The translations under genes were made by a program, and so were the position numbers. Positions 8,294 to 17,514 of a DNA stretch of 64,000 bases are shown in pieces (positions within the stretch are counted from its first letter, which is position 1; each line of letters begins with the position of its first letter). The notes beneath the pieces are model-generated. The model was not told the DNA's origin and did not search any database. It was given only the letters and a program-made list of their open reading frames with translations. The stretch is from Stenotrophomonas maltophilia (GTDB lineage: Bacteria > Pseudomonadota > Gammaproteobacteria > Xanthomonadales > Xanthomonadaceae): NCBI RefSeq assembly GCF_025642255.1, contig NZ_CP106759.1, positions 1,639,501-1,703,500 of the forward strand, in the 5' to 3' direction.

Positions 8294-9472
8294 ATGGATT
8301 TCGTCACCGAGTGGTTCTGGTTTTTTCTGTTCGTGCCGCTGGCCGCCCTGGCCGGCTGGGTGATCGGACGGCGTGGCGGTCAGCGCCATGGTGACAACCA
8401 GGTCAGCCGACTGTCCAGCACCTACTTCCGTGGCCTGAACTACCTGCTCAACGAGCAGCCGGACAAGGCCATCGAGCTGTTCCTGCACATCGCCGAGCTC
8501 GACAAGGAAACCTTCGAGACCCAGGTCGCGCTGGGCCATCTGTTCCGTCGCCGCGGCGAAGTGGACCGCGCCATCCGCCTGCACCAGGGCCTGGTCAACC
8601 GCAACGATCTGAGCGATGCGCAGCGCGTGCAGGCGCTGCTGGCGCTGGGCGAGGACTACATGAAGTCCGGCCTGCTGGATCGCGCCGAGACCGTGTTCAC
8701 CGAGCTGGCCCAGCTGGACCAGCGTGCGCCGCAGGCGCTCAAGCATCTGATCGGGATCTACCAGGCCGAGCGCGACTGGGAGAAGGCGATCGACAACGCC
8801 ACCCGCTTCGAGGACGTCACCGGCGAGCCGATGGGCAAGCTGATCGGGCAGTTCGAGTGCGAGCTGGCCGAACGCTTCCGTGGCGCCGGCAAGCTGGAAG
8901 AGGCGAGGGCGGCCATTGCCCGTGCCTACCAGGCCGATGCGATGTCGGTGCGCGCCGGCATCATCGAAGGACGCCTGGAGAGCGATGCCGGCAATCCCGA
9001 AGCGGCGGTGCGAGCCTTCGAGCGTGCTGCGCGCAATGACCCGGAGTATCTGCCGGAACTGCTGCCAGCGCTGATGCAGAACTACCGCAAGGTCGGCGAC
9101 CTGGGCGGCGCCCGCGCCTTCCTTTCGGAAATGACCGAGCACTACCGCGGTATCGCGCCGGTGCTGGCGCTGACCCGGCTGATGGAGGAACAGGAAGGTG
9201 TCGCCCCTGCGCGCGCCTATCTGGGCCGCCAGCTCAAGGACCGCCCTTCGGTGCGCGGCGAATCGGCGTTGATCGACCTGACCCTCGCCGAAGGTGCCGA
9301 TTCCACCGCCACCCTGCACGATCTCAAGCACATCACCGACCAGCTGCTGGTGCGCAATCCGGCGTACCGCTGCACACGCTGCGGCTTCGGCGCGCGCACC
9401 CACCACTGGCAGTGCCCGAGCTGCAAGGAATGGGGTACGGTCAAGCCGCTGCTGAACTACGCGGTGCTCTGA
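8294..9472 (+). CDS. lapB: Lipopolysaccharide assembly protein LapB (YciM)
   Basis: 392 aa. An N-terminal membrane anchor (residues ~5-22, EWFWFFLFVPLAALAGWVIG) is followed by tandem TPR repeats across ~50-340 and a C-terminal rubredoxin-like metal knuckle with YRCTRCGF and WQCPSCKEW (two CxxC pairs). In E. coli LapB binds FtsH and regulates turnover of LpxC, balancing LPS against phospholipid. All domains needed for that are present. It sits directly after lapA and is followed 3 bases later by a sugar-lipid glycosyltransferase gene, which keeps the cell-envelope theme. Confidence 0.95.
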   Translation: MDFVTEWFWFFLFVPLAALAGWVIGRRGGQRHGDNQVSRLSSTYFRGLNYLLNEQPDKAIELFLHIAELDKETFETQVALGHLFRRRGEVDRAIRLHQGLVNRNDLSDAQRVQALLALGEDYMKSGLLDRAETVFTELAQLDQRAPQALKHLIGIYQAERDWEKAIDNATRFEDVTGEPMGKLIGQFECELAERFRGAGKLEEARAAIARAYQADAMSVRAGIIEGRLESDAGNPEAAVRAFERAARNDPEYLPELLPALMQNYRKVGDLGGARAFLSEMTEHYRGIAPVLALTRLMEEQEGVAPARAYLGRQLKDRPSVRGESALIDLTLAEGADSTATLHDLKHITDQLLVRNPAYRCTRCGFGARTHHWQCPSCKEWGTVKPLLNYAVL

Positions 9473-9475
9473 ATC

Positions 9476-10465
9476 ATGCCCTGGCTCGTGATGGGCGCGC
9501 TGCTGGCGTTGGCCCTGCTGAGCGCCGCCCTGACCTGGGCGGCGCGCGGCTACGCGCTGCGCCGGCAGCTGATGGACCACCCCGGGGAACGCCGCAGCCA
9601 TAGCGTCGCCACGCCACGCGGCGGCGGCATCGCCATTGTCATCAGCCTGCTGGCCACCGCAGCCGTGGCCATGTGGGCGTGGCCGCAGGCCATGCCGAGC
9701 CTGCTGGTCGCCGCTGCCGGCCTGCTGCTGGTCGCGGGCATCGGCTGGTGGGACGACCATCGCCCGCTGCCGGCCATGCGCAGGCTGCTTGTTCATTTCA
9801 TTGCTGCGGGCCTGCTGGCCGGGCTGGTGAAGATCCACGGCGGCAGCTGGCTGCTGGCCCTGCTGGTGCTGTTCTTCACCGCCTCGTTGATCAACATCTG
9901 GAACTTCATGGATGGCATCAACGGCATTGCCAGCAGCCAGGCCATCGTGGTCGCGCTGGGGTTCGCTCCGGTGCTGCCCTGGCCGTGGTCATTGCTGGCC
10001 ATCGCCCTCGGGCTGGCCTGCGTGGGTTTCCTGCCCTTCAACTTTCCGCGCGCACGCATCTTCCTCGGGGATGTCGGCAGCGGAGCGCTGGGCTACGCGG
10101 TGGCGGCCGTCGTGGCCGTGGCCAGCCTGCGCACGGACATCAACTGGATCCTCCTGCTGGTGCCGCTGTCACCGTTCCTCGTGGACGCGGGCTTCACACT
10201 GCTGGCGCGCATCATTTCCGGACAACGCTGGATGGAACCCCACACCCAGCACGTCTATCAGCGCGCTGTGCAGGCAGGAGCCAGCCACGCCCTGGTGACA
10301 GGGATGTACTTTGTTTTGGGCCTATTCAGCATTACAGTGTTCAATGTCAGTTCGAATCTGCAGCCGAGGTGGGAGGCTGTCGTGGCAATTGCTTGGTTCA
10401 TCACGCTGAGCATGCTGTGGCTCCTCCTGCGCAATGGAATGCGCCACCGACAAGGAACTCCTTGA
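9476..10465 (+). CDS. MraY/WecA-family undecaprenyl-phosphate sugar-phosphate transferase
   Basis: 329 aa, polytopic inner-membrane protein with about ten hydrophobic segments. It transfers a sugar-1-phosphate from a UDP-sugar to undecaprenyl phosphate to start O-antigen or related glycan synthesis. Family motifs: GWWDDHRPLPAMRRL (the DD pair near residue 87), NIWNFMDGINGIA (near 142) and FLGDVGSGALGY (near 197), followed by a loop with HTQHVYQR, close to the HIHH motif of this family. It is followed 3 bases later by a WbpM-like dehydratase. In Pseudomonas the same partnership (WbpL with WbpM) makes and loads FucNAc or QuiNAc; that exact specificity is inferred. Confidence 0.88.
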   Translation: MPWLVMGALLALALLSAALTWAARGYALRRQLMDHPGERRSHSVATPRGGGIAIVISLLATAAVAMWAWPQAMPSLLVAAAGLLLVAGIGWWDDHRPLPAMRRLLVHFIAAGLLAGLVKIHGGSWLLALLVLFFTASLINIWNFMDGINGIASSQAIVVALGFAPVLPWPWSLLAIALGLACVGFLPFNFPRARIFLGDVGSGALGYAVAAVVAVASLRTDINWILLLVPLSPFLVDAGFTLLARIISGQRWMEPHTQHVYQRAVQAGASHALVTGMYFVLGLFSITVFNVSSNLQPRWEAVVAIAWFITLSMLWLLLRNGMRHRQGTP

Positions 10466-10468
10466 AAT

Positions 10469-12379
10469 ATGTCTTCACCCTGGCGGGATAGAATCCTCGG
10501 CCTGTTGCCGCGTACGGCCATTGTCTGCCACGACCTGTTCATGGTCTGGGCATGCTGGCAGCTGCTCCACGCCGGTCGTTACTCGATCCTGCCGGACGCG
10601 CCTGCGCTGCCGTTGTGGAATGTCGATACCACCCTGGTCCTGCTGCTGCAGGGACTGGTGTTCTGGCGCGTCGGCCTGTATCGCGGCCTGTGGCGGTTTG
10701 CCAGCGTCAGCGACCTGCTGAACATCTTCAAAGCCAGCTTCATCGGCATGGTCGCCATCGTCCTGGTGCTGATGTGGAAGCGCTTCAACGGCGTGCCGAT
10801 GTCGGTGCTGGTGATCTATCCCTTCGCGCTGTCGGCCCTGCTGGGCGCGCCGCGCCTGCTGTATCGCGCATGGAAGGACTACCAGGCGCTGCAGTCCGAT
10901 TCGAGCGCGCGCCGGGTGCTGATCCTGGGTGCCGGCCAGGCCGCTGAAACGCTGGTCCGCGATCTGCGCCGTTCCGGCAATTTCGAGCCGGTCGGCCTGC
11001 TTGATGACGCCCCGCACCTGCGCGGCGCGAAACTGCAGGGCCTGCCGATCCTGGGCACGCTGGACGATGCGCCGGCCGTGGCCCGCGAAACCGCAGCCAA
11101 GCTGCTGGTCATTGCCATTCCGTCGCTGGATGCCGCCGGCATGCAGCGCGTGGTCGCCATCTGCGAGAGCACCGGGGTTCCGTTCCGCACCGTGCCCAAG
11201 CTCAGTGACATCCTGCAGGGGCAGTCGCTGCCGGGCCAGCTGAAGGAAGTGGCGATCGAGGATCTGCTGGGCCGCAAGCCGATCATGCCGGACTGGAACC
11301 TGATCCGTGGCTGGCTGGGCGGGCGCACCGTGATGGTGACCGGTGCCGGTGGTTCGATCGGTTCAGAACTGTGCCGCCAGTGCGCGCGCCACGGTGCAGG
11401 CCGCATCGTCCTGCTGGAGATCAGCGAACTGCTGCTGTTGACCATCGAAGGCGAGCTGCGCCGCAGTTTTCCCGACATCGAGATCGAAGCCGTGCTGGGT
11501 GACTGCGGTGACCCCGCAGTGATCCGCCATGCGCTGTCGCTGCACCCGGTCGATACGGCCTTCCATGCTGCCGCCTACAAGCATGTGCCGGTGCTGGAAC
11601 GGCAGCTGCGCGAGGCGGTGCGCAACAACATCCTGGCCACGGAGAACGTCGCCCGTGCCTGCCTGGAGGCACATGTCGAGCACTTCGTGTTCATCTCCAC
11701 CGACAAGGCGGTCGATCCGGTCAATGCGCTGGGTGCCAGCAAGCGCTACGCCGAGATGATCTGCCAGAGCCTGGACCAGAAGTCCACGCATACCCGTTTC
11801 GTCACCGTGCGCTTCGGCAACGTGCTGGCGTCGGCGGGCAGCGTCGTGCCGTTGTTCCGCGAGCAGATCCTCAAGGGCGGCCCGGTCACGGTCACCGACC
11901 CGGAGGTCAGCCGCTATTTCATGACGATCCCCGAGGCCTGCCAGCTCATCCTGCAGGCGGCCGCCTCGGCGTCGCATGGCGCCATCTATACGCTCGACAT
12001 GGGTGAGCCGGTGCCGATCCGGGTGCTGGCCGAGCAGATGATCCGGCTGGCCGGCAAGCAGCCGTACAAGGATATTCCGATCATCTACACCGGGCTGCGC
12101 CCGGGTGAGAAGCTGCACGAGACGCTGTTCTATTCCGACGAGGACTATCGTTCGACCGCGCACCCCAAGATCCTCGAAGCCGGCGTGCGCACGTTCTCGC
12201 GTGACATGGTGCTCGGCAACGTTCCGAAGCTGCGCGAAGCGATCAGCAGCTACGACATCGACACCATCCAGGAGATCCTGTTCGCGACGATGCCGGAGTT
12301 TTCTCCAATCGAACAGGATGCTTACATCTCATCCGCTAAAGTCGTGCCGTTTCCGACACGCGAGGCCAACAGGCACTAA
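10469..12379 (+). CDS. WbpM/CapD-like nucleotide-sugar epimerase/dehydratase, membrane-bound
   Basis: 636 aa. Four N-terminal transmembrane helices (within ~15-130) are followed by a first Rossmann-like domain (GAGQAAE at 154-160) and a second SDR domain with TGAGGSIG (291-298), DKAVDPVNALGASKR (412-426) and TGLRPGEKLHE near 550. Relatives (WbpM, PglF, CapD) are UDP-GlcNAc 4,6-dehydratases that start synthesis of QuiNAc/FucNAc-type sugars. Lys425 is kept. The residue four before it, methionine in WbpM-type S-M-K triads, is Leu421 here. It lies in an apparent operon with the upstream transferase; the stop TAA overlaps the galU ATG by one base. Confidence 0.9.
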   Translation: MSSPWRDRILGLLPRTAIVCHDLFMVWACWQLLHAGRYSILPDAPALPLWNVDTTLVLLLQGLVFWRVGLYRGLWRFASVSDLLNIFKASFIGMVAIVLVLMWKRFNGVPMSVLVIYPFALSALLGAPRLLYRAWKDYQALQSDSSARRVLILGAGQAAETLVRDLRRSGNFEPVGLLDDAPHLRGAKLQGLPILGTLDDAPAVARETAAKLLVIAIPSLDAAGMQRVVAICESTGVPFRTVPKLSDILQGQSLPGQLKEVAIEDLLGRKPIMPDWNLIRGWLGGRTVMVTGAGGSIGSELCRQCARHGAGRIVLLEISELLLLTIEGELRRSFPDIEIEAVLGDCGDPAVIRHALSLHPVDTAFHAAAYKHVPVLERQLREAVRNNILATENVARACLEAHVEHFVFISTDKAVDPVNALGASKRYAEMICQSLDQKSTHTRFVTVRFGNVLASAGSVVPLFREQILKGGPVTVTDPEVSRYFMTIPEACQLILQAAASASHGAIYTLDMGEPVPIRVLAEQMIRLAGKQPYKDIPIIYTGLRPGEKLHETLFYSDEDYRSTAHPKILEAGVRTFSRDMVLGNVPKLREAISSYDIDTIQEILFATMPEFSPIEQDAYISSAKVVPFPTREANRH

Positions 12380-13257
12380 TGAGCAAGCGAATTCGTAAAG
12401 CAGTTTTTCCCGTGGCAGGGCTCGGGACGCGCTTCCTGCCGGCGACCAAGACGGTGCCGAAAGAAATGCTGCCGATCATCGATCGTCCGCTTATCCAGTA
12501 CGCTGTTGATGAGGCCATAGAAGCCGGCTGCGATACGCTGGTGTTCATCACCAACCGCTACAAGCACGCGGTGGCCGACTATTTCGACAAGGCGTATGAG
12601 CTGGAACAGAAGCTCGAGCGCGCCGGCAAGCAGGAGCAGCTGGAGATGATCCGCCACGTGCTGCCCAACGGCGTGCGTGCGGTCTTCGTGACGCAGGCCG
12701 AAGCGTTGGGTCTGGGCCACGCGGTGCTGTGTGCCAAGGCCGTGATCGGTGACGAGCCGTTCGCCGTGCTGCTGCCGGACGATCTGATCTGGAACCGCGG
12801 CGACGGTGCGTTGAAGCAGATGGCCGATCTCAATGAGGCCAGCGGTGCCAGCGTGATCGCCGTCGAGGACGTGCCGCACGACAAGACCGCCAGTTACGGC
12901 ATCGTGGCCACCGAGGCCTTCGATGGCCGCAAGGGCCGTATCTCGCAGATCGTGGAGAAGCCGAAGCCGGAGGACGCCCCCAGCGATCTGGCGGTGGTCG
13001 GCCGCTATGTGCTGAGCCCGAAGATCTTCGATCTGCTGGAGCAGACCGGCAGTGGTGCCGGTGGCGAGATCCAGCTGACCGATGCGATCGCGCAGCTGCT
13101 GAAGACCGAGCAGGTCGATGCCTACCGTTTCGAGGGCACCCGTTTCGACTGCGGCACGCACCTGGGGCTGGTCGAGGCGACGATCCGCTTCGCGCTGGAC
13201 AACCCGAAGCTGGCGGGTCCGGCGCGCGAGAAGCTGGCGGCGATGCTGGCGGAATAA
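12379..13257 (+). CDS. galU: UTP--glucose-1-phosphate uridylyltransferase
   Basis: 292 aa. It makes UDP-glucose from UTP and glucose-1-phosphate for LPS core, exopolysaccharide and osmolyte synthesis. The nucleotide-binding signature GLGTRFLPATK lies at residues 14-24, followed by PKEMLPIIDRPLIQY, the sugar-binding LGLGHAVL and LLPDDLI region, and VEKP. Length is standard. It follows the WbpM-like gene with a one-base overlap, so the three sugar genes form one transcription unit ending at the terminator near 13547-13575. Confidence 0.97.
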   Translation: MSKRIRKAVFPVAGLGTRFLPATKTVPKEMLPIIDRPLIQYAVDEAIEAGCDTLVFITNRYKHAVADYFDKAYELEQKLERAGKQEQLEMIRHVLPNGVRAVFVTQAEALGLGHAVLCAKAVIGDEPFAVLLPDDLIWNRGDGALKQMADLNEASGASVIAVEDVPHDKTASYGIVATEAFDGRKGRISQIVEKPKPEDAPSDLAVVGRYVLSPKIFDLLEQTGSGAGGEIQLTDAIAQLLKTEQVDAYRFEGTRFDCGTHLGLVEATIRFALDNPKLAGPAREKLAAMLAE

Positions 13258-13546
13258 GGTTTATCAAGCGCTCCGTTCGCGGCGCCTTGATTGATGCGTG
13301 GTGGGCGGTAAGGGTGGGCCTTTGCAGGACACGCCGTAAACCCATCCATGGGGGCTCGATGGCGCCTTGCTCGTGTGCGCTGTCCTGCGCACACGGCAAG
13401 ACCGGGGTTGGGCGTCCTGCCCAACCCGCCCGAGGCATGCCTCGGGCCCATGGCGCCAACGGTTTTGGAGAGTGCCATCCGCCCCCTCTCGACAGTTTCC
13501 TGCGGGCGCGGACGGGAAGGGCGGAATCAAAGACAAGAGCAAAAGC
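13258..13546. repeat. Composite palindromic intergenic element after galU
   Basis: No gene is seen here. The stretch is a string of hairpins: GTGTGCG...CGCACAC (about 13372-13393), GGGTTGGGC-GTCCT-GCCCAACCC (13405-13427) and the perfect palindrome CCCGAGGCATGCCTCGGG (13429-13446). They are preceded by CGCCGTAAACCCATCCATGG and surrounded by CCATGGCGCC-type words. The layout suggests a mobile or dispersed non-coding repeat. Confidence 0.55.
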
Positions 13547-13575
13547 AAAAAGGCAGCCATCGGCTGCCTTTTTGC
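13547..13575. terminator. Bidirectional intrinsic terminator
   Basis: AAAAAGGCAGCC-ATC-GGCTGCCTTTTTGC: a strong stem with A-tract on one side and T-tract on the other. It can serve galU from the left and the thiolase operon from the right. Confidence 0.85.
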
Positions 13576-13579
13576 TTGT

Positions 13580-13620
13580 TGGGGTCAAATCCCTTTGCGC
13601 AGCAAAGGGATCTGACCCCA
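13580..13620. repeat. GGGGTC-type dispersed palindrome, copy 1
   Basis: TGGGGTCAAATCCCTTTGC on the left pairs with AAAGGGATCTGACCCCA on the right around a short loop. Related copies occur at 18289-18319, 18336-18366, 25191-25232 and 52913-52952. Confidence 0.7.
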
Positions 13621-13657
13621 GCTCTTGCTCATCCCTCCGCCGCGCGGAATGTTGGGT

Positions 13658-13765
13658 GGCCCGGGTGGGTGAGGCTGGCCGGGACTGTCAGCGGCATGGA
13701 TGCCGCTGCCAAGCCTACAGGGATGTACTTGCGGCGTGTCCCGGGCAGCCTCACCCACCCGGGCC
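13658..13765. repeat. 108-bp imperfect palindrome with 19-bp perfect arms
   Basis: GGCCCGGGTGGGTGAGGCT (13658-13676) is exactly inverted at 13747-13765. An inner hairpin GCGGCATGGATGCCGC sits within the ~70-base centre. It lies immediately downstream (3') of the thiolase gene. There is no coding capacity, so it is probably a dispersed structured repeat. Confidence 0.65.
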
Positions 13766-13800
13766 CCACCATCAGCAATCAGCCGGCAACGCTTTGAACC

Positions 13801-15009
13801 TTACAGCGCCTCGAAAATACCCGCCGCGCCCATGCCGGTGCCGATGCACATCGTCACCATGCCGTACTTCTGCTGGCGACGACGCAGGCCGTGCAGCAGG
13901 GTCGCGGTACGGATCGCACCGGTGGCACCCAGCGGGTGGCCCAGGGCGATCGCACCACCCAGCGGGTTCACCTTGTCCGGGTCCAGGCCGCAGTCACGGA
14001 TCACCGCCAGCGACTGCGCGGCGAAGGCTTCATTGAGCTCGATCCAGTCCAGCTGATCCTGGTTCAGGCCAGCCTGCTTGAGTGCCTTCGGGATCGCGGC
14101 GATCGGGCCGATGCCCATCACTTCCGGGCGCACGCCGGCCACCGAGAAGCTGACGAAGCGCGCCAGCGGGGTCAGGCCGTAGTCCTTGATTGCCTGTTCC
14201 GACGCCAGCAGCACGGCACCGGCGCCGTCGCTCATCTGCGACGAGTTGCCGGCAGTGACGGTGCCACCGAACTGGCCATTGCGGAACACCGGACGCAGCT
14301 TGGCCAGGCCTTCGGCCGAGGAATCCGGGCGCGGGCCTTCGTCGGTATCGGCAACCTTGTTGCGGGTAATGATGCGCTGGCCATCGGCCAGGTCCGGCAG
14401 GTGCGAGACGATCTCGTACGGGCTGATCTCGTCCTTGAACTCGCCCTTCTGGATCGCAGCCATCGCCTTCTGGTGCGAGGCCAGGGCGAAGGCATCCTGC
14501 TCTTCGCGCGAGACCTTCCACTCTTCGGCCACCTTCTCGGCGGTGATGCCCATGCCGTAGGCGATGGCCACATGGTCGTTGTCGAACACGCTCGGTGCCA
14601 TCGCGATCTTGTTGCCCATCATCGGCACCATCGACATCGACTCGGTGCCGCCGGCCAGCATCAGGTCGGCGTTGCCCAGGCGGATCGCATCGGCGGCCTG
14701 CGCAACGGCCTGCAGGCCGGAGGAGCAGAAGCGATTGACGGTCTGCGCCGCGATGGTGTTCGGCAGGCCGGCCAGCAGCACGCCGATGCGCGCCACGTTC
14801 ATGCCCTGCTCGGCTTCCGGCATCGCGCAGCCGATGATCGCATCATCGATGCGGTTGACGTCCACGCCCGGCGCCTGCGCGACAACGCTGCGCAGCACGT
14901 GGGCAAGCATGTCGTCGGGGCGGGTATTGCGGAACATGCCCTTGGGCGCCTTGCCCACCGGGGTACGGGTGGCGGCGACGATGTAGGCGTCCTGGATTTG
15001 CTTGGTCAT
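13801..15009 (-). CDS. fadA: Acetyl-CoA C-acyltransferase (3-ketoacyl-CoA thiolase)
   Basis: 402 aa. It cleaves 3-ketoacyl-CoA with CoA, the last step of each beta-oxidation round. The acyl-accepting Cys95 is in [10 protein letters not shown]; the catalytic His358 is in GHPLGATGA; the second catalytic Cys388 is in CIGTGMGAA. The ATG at 15009 ([19 protein letters not shown]) is the family start. It follows the FadN-like gene by about 90 bases on the same strand with a REP-like hairpin between them. The pair makes the beta-oxidation complex partners and is likely under the TetR regulator at the head of the operon. FadA versus FadI subtype is not decided. Confidence 0.92.
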   Translation of the reverse strand: MTKQIQDAYIVAATRTPVGKAPKGMFRNTRPDDMLAHVLRSVVAQAPGVDVNRIDDAIIGCAMPEAEQGMNVARIGVLLAGLPNTIAAQTVNRFCSSGLQAVAQAADAIRLGNADLMLAGGTESMSMVPMMGNKIAMAPSVFDNDHVAIAYGMGITAEKVAEEWKVSREEQDAFALASHQKAMAAIQKGEFKDEISPYEIVSHLPDLADGQRIITRNKVADTDEGPRPDSSAEGLAKLRPVFRNGQFGGTVTAGNSSQMSDGAGAVLLASEQAIKDYGLTPLARFVSFSVAGVRPEVMGIGPIAAIPKALKQAGLNQDQLDWIELNEAFAAQSLAVIRDCGLDPDKVNPLGGAIALGHPLGATGAIRTATLLHGLRRRQQKYGMVTMCIGTGMGAAGIFEAL

Positions 15010-15034
15010 TGCAGTGATCTCTCGAATAGGTTTT

Positions 15035-15092
15035 GTAGAGTCGAGCCATGCTCGACTGCCACAGCAGGTGATGCCGGCCCGGGGCCGGCATC
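15035..15092. repeat. REP-like hairpins between the two beta-oxidation genes
   Basis: GTAGAGTCGAGCCATGCTCG continuing to 15059 is a GTAG-footed palindrome resembling a second SMAG subtype (compare 63725-63755). A second hairpin, GATGCCGGCCCGGGGCCGGC with TC following, lies at 15069-15092. Confidence 0.7.
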
Positions 15093-15101
15093 CGCCATCA
15101 A

Positions 15102-17474
15102 TCAGTTGCGCAGCGGCTTGCCGGTCTTGAGCATGTGCGCGATGCGGGCCTGGGTCTTTTCCTGCTGGGCCAGTTCGACGAAGTGCTTGCGCTCCAGGGT
15201 CAGCAGCCACTCTTCGTCGACCAGGGTGCCGCGATCGACCTTGCCGCCGCACAGCACGGTGGCGATGCGCTCTGCAATCTCGTAGTCGTACGGGCTGATG
15301 AAGCGACCTTCCAGCATGTTGACCAGCATCATCTTGAAGGTGGCGATGCCGACGTCGCCGGCCACCTGGATGCGGCGTGCCGGCAGCGGCGGACGGTAGC
15401 CGGCTTCGGCCAACGCGCGGGCTTCGGCCTTGGCGATGTACAGCGCCTCATAGCTGTTGAACACCACCTTGTCGGTGCTGCGCAGCAGACCCAGCTCCTT
15501 GGCATTGACCGCCGAGTTGGACACCTTGGCCATGGCCACGGTCTCGAAGGTCTTCTTCAGTTCGGCAAACACGTCGCCGCCCGGGCCGGCCGCCTGCGAG
15601 GCGCGCACGGCCAGTTCCTTCAGGCCGCCACCGGCCGGCAGCAGGCCGACGCCGGCTTCCACCAGGCCGATATAGCTTTCCAGGAAGGCCACGGTCTTGG
15701 CGCTGTGCATCTGGAACTCGCAGCCACCGCCCAGGGCCAGGCCGCGCACGGCAGCCACCACCGGCACCAGCGAGTACTTGATGCGCTGGCTGGTGCGCTG
15801 GAAGTTGGCGACCATCTGCTCGAACTGGTCGACCTTGCCGGCCTGCAGCAGGCCCAGGGCGCCGGCCAGATCGGCACCGGCGGAGAACGGTTCCTTCTGC
15901 TGCCAGATCACCAGGCCCTGGAAGTCCTTCTCGGCGCGCGAGACGCATTCCTGCAGGCCATCGAGCACCTGGTCGGAGACGGTGTTCATCTTGGTCTTGA
16001 AGCTGACCACGGCGATACCGTCGCCGTCGTGCCACATGCGCAGGCCATCGTTCTCGAACACGGTCTCGCCCGGCGCGAACGTTTCGCCCAGCAGCGGATC
16101 CGGGAAGCGCTGGCGCTGGTACACCGGCAGCGACGAGCGCGGCAGCTTGGCGTTGCGCGACGGGCTGTAGCTGCCCTCGGCGGCGTGCACGCCGTCGCGG
16201 CCATCGAAGACCCAGTCCGGCAGCGGGGCGTTGCTCATGCTCTTGCCGGCGACGATGTCATCGGCGATCCACTGCGCGACCTGCTTCCAGCCCGCGGCCT
16301 GCCAGGTCTCGAACGGGCCCAGCGACCAGCCGTAGCCCCAGCGGATCGCGAGATCGACGTCGCGCGCGGTCTCGGCGATGTCGGCCAGGTGGTAGGCGCT
16401 GTAGTGGAACAGATCGCGGAAGGTCGCCCACAGGAACTGTGCCTGCGGATGCTGGCTCTCGCGCAGCTTGGCGAACTTCTCGGCCGGGTTTTTGATCTTC
16501 AGGATCTCGACCACCTCCGGTGCGGCGCTGCGGTCGGCCGGACGGTAGTCCTGCTTTTCCAGATCGAGCACGACGATGTCCTTGCCGACCTTGCGGAAGA
16601 TGCCGGCACCGGTCTTCTGGCCCAGCGCGCCCTTGGAGATCAGCGCATCCAGCCACTTGGGCGACTTGAAGAATTCATGCCACGGGTCGTTCGGCAGGGT
16701 GTCGCCCATGGTCTTGATCACGTGCGCCATGGTGTCCAGGCCGACCACGTCGGAGGTGCGGTAGGTCGCCGACTTCGGGCGCCCGACCAGCGGCCCGGTC
16801 AGGCCATCGACTTCATCGAAGCCCAGGCCGAACTGCTGGGTGTGGTGGATGGTCGACAGGATCGAGAACACGCCGATGCGGTTGCCGATGAAGTTCGGGG
16901 TGTCCTTGGCGTAGACCACGCCCTTGCCCAGGGTGGTGACCAGGAACTCTTCCAGGCCTTCCAGCACGGCGGCATCGGTGGTCGAGGCCGGGATCAGTTC
17001 GGCCAGATGCATGTAGCGCGGCGGATTGAAGAAGTGCACGCCGCAGAAGCGGTGGCGCAGCTGTTCCGGCAGCACGTCGGCCAGCTTGTTGATGCCCAGG
17101 CCGGAGGTGTTGGACGCCAGCACGGCGTGATCGGCCACGAACGGTGCGATCTTCTTGTAAAGGTCCTGCTTCCAGTCCATGCGCTCGGCAATGGCCTCGA
17201 TGATCAGGTCGCAGTCCTTCAGCTGCTCCAGCCCCGACTCGTAGTTGGCCGGGGTGATCGCTTCGGCCAGCGACTTGCTGGCCAGCGGCGCCGGGCTGAG
17301 CTTGCCCAGGTTGGCGATTGCCTTCAGCACGATGCCATCGGCCGGACCTTCCTTGGCGGGCAGGTCGAACAGCACGGTGTCGACGCCGGCGTTGGTGAGG
17401 TGGGCGGCGATCTGGGCACCCATGACGCCGGCACCCAGCACGGCGGCGCGGCGGACTAGCAGGGAATTGGACAT
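15102..17474 (-). CDS. 3-hydroxyacyl-CoA dehydrogenase/enoyl-CoA hydratase, FadN-type
   Basis: 790 aa, bifunctional beta-oxidation enzyme. The NAD-binding hydroxyacyl-CoA dehydrogenase comes first (LGAGVMGAQIAAHL at residues 13-26, then the dehydrogenase C-domains). The enoyl-CoA hydratase comes second: the oxyanion-hole segments EPFSAGADLAG and GLALGGGCEFQMHS and the catalytic-acid region IGLVEAGVGLLPAGGG lie at roughly 510-620. This is the reverse of E. coli FadB and matches Bacillus FadN (about 790 aa). It oxidises trans-2-enoyl-CoA to 3-ketoacyl-CoA for the thiolase downstream. The TetR gene lies just upstream on the same strand. Confidence 0.93.
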   Translation of the reverse strand: MSNSLLVRRAAVLGAGVMGAQIAAHLTNAGVDTVLFDLPAKEGPADGIVLKAIANLGKLSPAPLASKSLAEAITPANYESGLEQLKDCDLIIEAIAERMDWKQDLYKKIAPFVADHAVLASNTSGLGINKLADVLPEQLRHRFCGVHFFNPPRYMHLAELIPASTTDAAVLEGLEEFLVTTLGKGVVYAKDTPNFIGNRIGVFSILSTIHHTQQFGLGFDEVDGLTGPLVGRPKSATYRTSDVVGLDTMAHVIKTMGDTLPNDPWHEFFKSPKWLDALISKGALGQKTGAGIFRKVGKDIVVLDLEKQDYRPADRSAAPEVVEILKIKNPAEKFAKLRESQHPQAQFLWATFRDLFHYSAYHLADIAETARDVDLAIRWGYGWSLGPFETWQAAGWKQVAQWIADDIVAGKSMSNAPLPDWVFDGRDGVHAAEGSYSPSRNAKLPRSSLPVYQRQRFPDPLLGETFAPGETVFENDGLRMWHDGDGIAVVSFKTKMNTVSDQVLDGLQECVSRAEKDFQGLVIWQQKEPFSAGADLAGALGLLQAGKVDQFEQMVANFQRTSQRIKYSLVPVVAAVRGLALGGGCEFQMHSAKTVAFLESYIGLVEAGVGLLPAGGGLKELAVRASQAAGPGGDVFAELKKTFETVAMAKVSNSAVNAKELGLLRSTDKVVFNSYEALYIAKAEARALAEAGYRPPLPARRIQVAGDVGIATFKMMLVNMLEGRFISPYDYEIAERIATVLCGGKVDRGTLVDEEWLLTLERKHFVELAQQEKTQARIAHMLKTGKPLRN

Positions 17475-17514
17475 GGTGTAAGGGCCTTTGTTGGTCAGCA
17501 GTTACTGGGTGGAA

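Noticed and set aside
15135..17459. Plus-strand open frame of 774 codons opposite the FadN-type gene
   Set aside because: Antisense to a conserved enzyme; composition typical of a high-GC shadow.
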